From the NCBI GenBank assembly GCA_016867175.1, contig VGKF01000036.1, positions 1-7,664 on the forward strand: 7,664 nt of DNA, read 5' to 3'. The DNA comes from Candidatus Omnitrophota bacterium (GTDB lineage: Bacteria; Omnitrophota; Gorgyraeia; Gygaellales; Profunditerraquicolaceae). Made by a program: the position numbers and the translations under genes. This document shows positions 6,020 through 7,664 of the stretch, one piece after another; within the stretch, counting starts at the first letter, position 1; each line of letters opens with the position of its first letter. The notes beneath the pieces were generated by a model, which did not search any database, had not been told where the DNA came from, and saw only the letters and a list, made by a program, of their open reading frames with translations.

Positions 6020-7664
6020 TTAGCCTAAAATCTCTACGGCAGCACTGAATACATCTTCTGCGCTTACAGCCTTAAGGCAGGCAAACTCTTTTCTACAATT
6101 ATGCGCCAGGCATTTTATGCAGCCTACCTCTTTATGCAACACCCGGTCTTTTTGGCCTAGAGGGCCCCAACGCTTGGGGCTTAAGCCCTTCTGGTTCCTG
6201 CCGAATATCGATATTACCGGAGTCCCTACAGCCGAGGCAATATGCACCGGACCGGAATCATTAGAGATGAATAGCCTGGCCCGCTTTAATAAACTGGCTA
6301 ACTGGCTGATAGAGGTCTTTGCGCTAAGATCAAGCGCCGGATGGCTAATCCTTGAGAATACCTGCTGAGCTATCTTTATATCTTTGCGGCCTGCGACCAG
6401 GACAATCTTAAATCCATACTTCTCGCTGAGCCTATCTGCCACTTCGGCAAAACGTTCAGCAGGCCAGATCTTAGAGGGGCAGCTGGCTGCCGGATGAATA
6501 ACCAGAAGTTCATCCTCTTTTTTTATACCTTGATGATCTAATAATCCCTCAAGCCAAAGTATCGCCTCTTGGCTTATCGGCATAAACAGGCTTCTATCCT
6601 GCGGATGTACCCCAAGATACTCAAGTAAATCAAGATTATACTCCAGCTCATGCCTTTCTCCCAGCTGCTTGGTATGTTTTATCCTGTCGGTAAGCAGGAA
6701 ACTTAGCTTGCGGTCATAGCCTACCCTGCGCGCTATGCCGGAAAAAAAGGTTACCAGATGCGAGCGGTTAGTAGGGTGCAGGATGAGTGCTAAATCAAAT
6801 TTTTTCTTTTTTAATTTAAACGCAAATCTAAGAGTTTCTAGCCAGCCCTTATGCTTGCCATCTTTATCGTATTCTATTACTTCATCTAGATAAGGATTCT
6901 CATTTATTATCTCTTTAGTATAAGGAGAGACCATCATAGCGATATAGGCATCCGGGTAGTTCTGCCGCAATGCCTTTATTACCGGAGTAGATAAGAGAAC
7001 ATCGCCGATCCTGTCCGTGCGCACGATAAGTATGCGCCTGAAGACCTGGATAAACCTGTTAAATAGAGGGCTGGGATTATAGAGCAGCATCTCCTTTGCC
7101 CTGTAAAAGACATCCCCTGGCTTTATCAATGCCAGGCATTCTAAGCTATTAAACCTGCATTGCGCCTTCTCGCATGGCCGGCAGGGGATTTGCCTTTTTA
7201 CTACCCCTGACCTATCGGTCCACGGCCCATATTTCAATTCGCTGGTAGGCCCAAAGATTGCCAGGCTGGGCAGGTCAAGATAGCTACCTAAATGCAATAC
7301 CGCGCTATCATTAGTAATGAGCAGGCTTGCCTTTTTTAATAAAGCAGCGAGCTCTAAAATGGTAGTCTTGCCTGTTAAATCTAAAAGCCTGTGCAGAGAT
7401 CTTTCATTCAGGTAAGAAGAGATCTCTTTATCCGAGGCCTCTCCTACCAGGGCTATCCTTACAGAATTATCCTCTAGGAGTTGTTTACAGAGATCGGAAA
7501 AATTATCCCTCCCCCATCTTTTAGTCTGGCTGCGCGCACCCGGGCTCACTACCACTAAGCGGTCAGATGGCTTTATCCCCGCTGCCTCAAGGCCGGCCTC
7601 AATATAGCTTTGCTCTTCCCTGCCGATATAAAGAACCTTCTGGACAATATCTAAAGAATGGATA
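6020..7664 (-). CDS. Tandem glycosyltransferase family 9 (heptosyltransferase-type) protein, N-terminus beyond the window
   Basis: The reading frame is open to the right edge, so at least 547 residues are seen and the start is missing. Numbering from the GTG at 7555: residues 1 to about 160 plus the preceding 36 are the C-terminal half of one GT9 unit, with VVSPGARSQTKRWG (2-15), ITNDSAVLHLGSYL (80-93), FGPTSELKYGPW (101-112) and four cysteines (125, 128, 133, 140; C-x2-C-x4-C-x6-C). From about residue 173 (position 7039) a second, complete unit starts: RILIVRTDRIGDVLLSTPVI (174-193) with the RIGD aspartate D185, HPAASCPSKIWP (354-365), ISNDSGPVHIASAVGTP (430-446), FGRNQKGLSPKRWGP (451-465) and cysteines 479, 482, 487, 493. 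GT9 enzymes such as WaaC, WaaF and WaaQ transfer heptose from ADP-heptose to the LPS inner core at the cytoplasmic membrane face. Two units in one chain could add successive sugars. Donor and acceptor cannot be told from sequence alone. The stop lies 63 nt before the DHS-like gene. Confidence 0.9.
   Translation of the reverse strand, partial: IHSLDIVQKVLYIGREEQSYIEAGLEAAGIKPSDRLVVVSPGARSQTKRWGRDNFSDLCKQLLEDNSVRIALVGEASDKEISSYLNERSLHRLLDLTGKTTILELAALLKKASLLITNDSAVLHLGSYLDLPSLAIFGPTSELKYGPWTDRSGVVKRQIPCRPCEKAQCRFNSLECLALIKPGDVFYRAKEMLLYNPSPLFNRFIQVFRRILIVRTDRIGDVLLSTPVIKALRQNYPDAYIAMMVSPYTKEIINENPYLDEVIEYDKDGKHKGWLETLRFAFKLKKKKFDLALILHPTNRSHLVTFFSGIARRVGYDRKLSFLLTDRIKHTKQLGERHELEYNLDLLEYLGVHPQDRSLFMPISQEAILWLEGLLDHQGIKKEDELLVIHPAASCPSKIWPAERFAEVADRLSEKYGFKIVLVAGRKDIKIAQQVFSRISHPALDLSAKTSISQLASLLKRARLFISNDSGPVHIASAVGTPVISIFGRNQKGLSPKRWGPLGQKDRVLHKEVGCIKCLAHNCRKEFACLKAVSAEDVFSAAVEILG

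Noticed and set aside
5991..6022. Possible terminator after the glycosyltransferase gene
   Set aside because: The minus strand can pair AGAAAA with TTTTCT across an 8-base loop, but the stem is short, A/T only except one pair, and is not followed by a clear U-tract.
6164..6188. Strong hairpin GCCCCAA-CGC-TTGGGGC next to the 12-base palindrome GGGCTTAAGCCC
   Set aside because: It lies inside the glycosyltransferase coding region and encodes the common S-P-K-R-W-G-P segment; no U-run follows, so it is more likely a by-product of codons than a terminator or attenuator.
7088..7100. AAGGAG directly before an in-frame ATG (7090) at the linker between the two GT9 units, suggesting a separate gene start
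   Set aside because: The spacing is zero, too close for normal initiation, and the frame continues unbroken from the upstream unit, so I kept one fused gene.

Overview
The whole window is read from the minus strand and is an envelope-biogenesis locus of a Gram-negative (diderm) bacterium that makes lipopolysaccharide. In the order of transcription, from high to low coordinates, it holds: a glycosyltransferase family 9 (heptosyltransferase-type) protein with two GT9 units in one chain, running off the right edge; a 63-nt gap with a good sigma70-type promoter candidate; a deoxyhypusine-synthase-like protein of unknown role; a single-domain heptose-7-phosphate kinase (rfaE1); kdsB; kdsA; kdsD; kdsC; a fused LptC-LptA protein; and the first 31 codons of lptB, running off the left edge.

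The logic is compact. KdsD makes arabinose-5-phosphate, KdsA condenses it with phosphoenolpyruvate to Kdo-8-phosphate, KdsC removes the phosphate, and KdsB activates Kdo as CMP-Kdo, so all four Kdo-supply steps lie side by side. RfaE1 supplies one step of ADP-heptose synthesis, and the GT9 protein is the kind of enzyme that uses ADP-heptose on the inner core. LptC-LptA and LptB belong to the machine that moves finished LPS from the inner to the outer membrane. Every gene from the deoxyhypusine-synthase-like gene to lptB overlaps the next by 1 to 32 nt or nearly abuts it (ATGA, TAATG and longer overlaps). This implies one mRNA with strong translational coupling. No long non-coding stretch, RNA gene, CRISPR array or mobile element was seen, and the plus-strand open frames are shadows.

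Lineage: the architecture (Kdo cluster leading into lpt genes, LptC-LptA fusion, tandem GT9, metal-type KdsA, moderate GC) fits an uncultured diderm phylum. My best guess is Candidatus Omnitrophota or a deltaproteobacteria-like group. This is an inference from gene style, not from any marker gene. The least explained items are the deoxyhypusine-synthase-like protein without the usual catalytic lysine motif, the two-headed GT9 protein, and a run of nine A residues exactly at the LptC/LptA domain junction where either single-base slip would quickly hit a stop codon.
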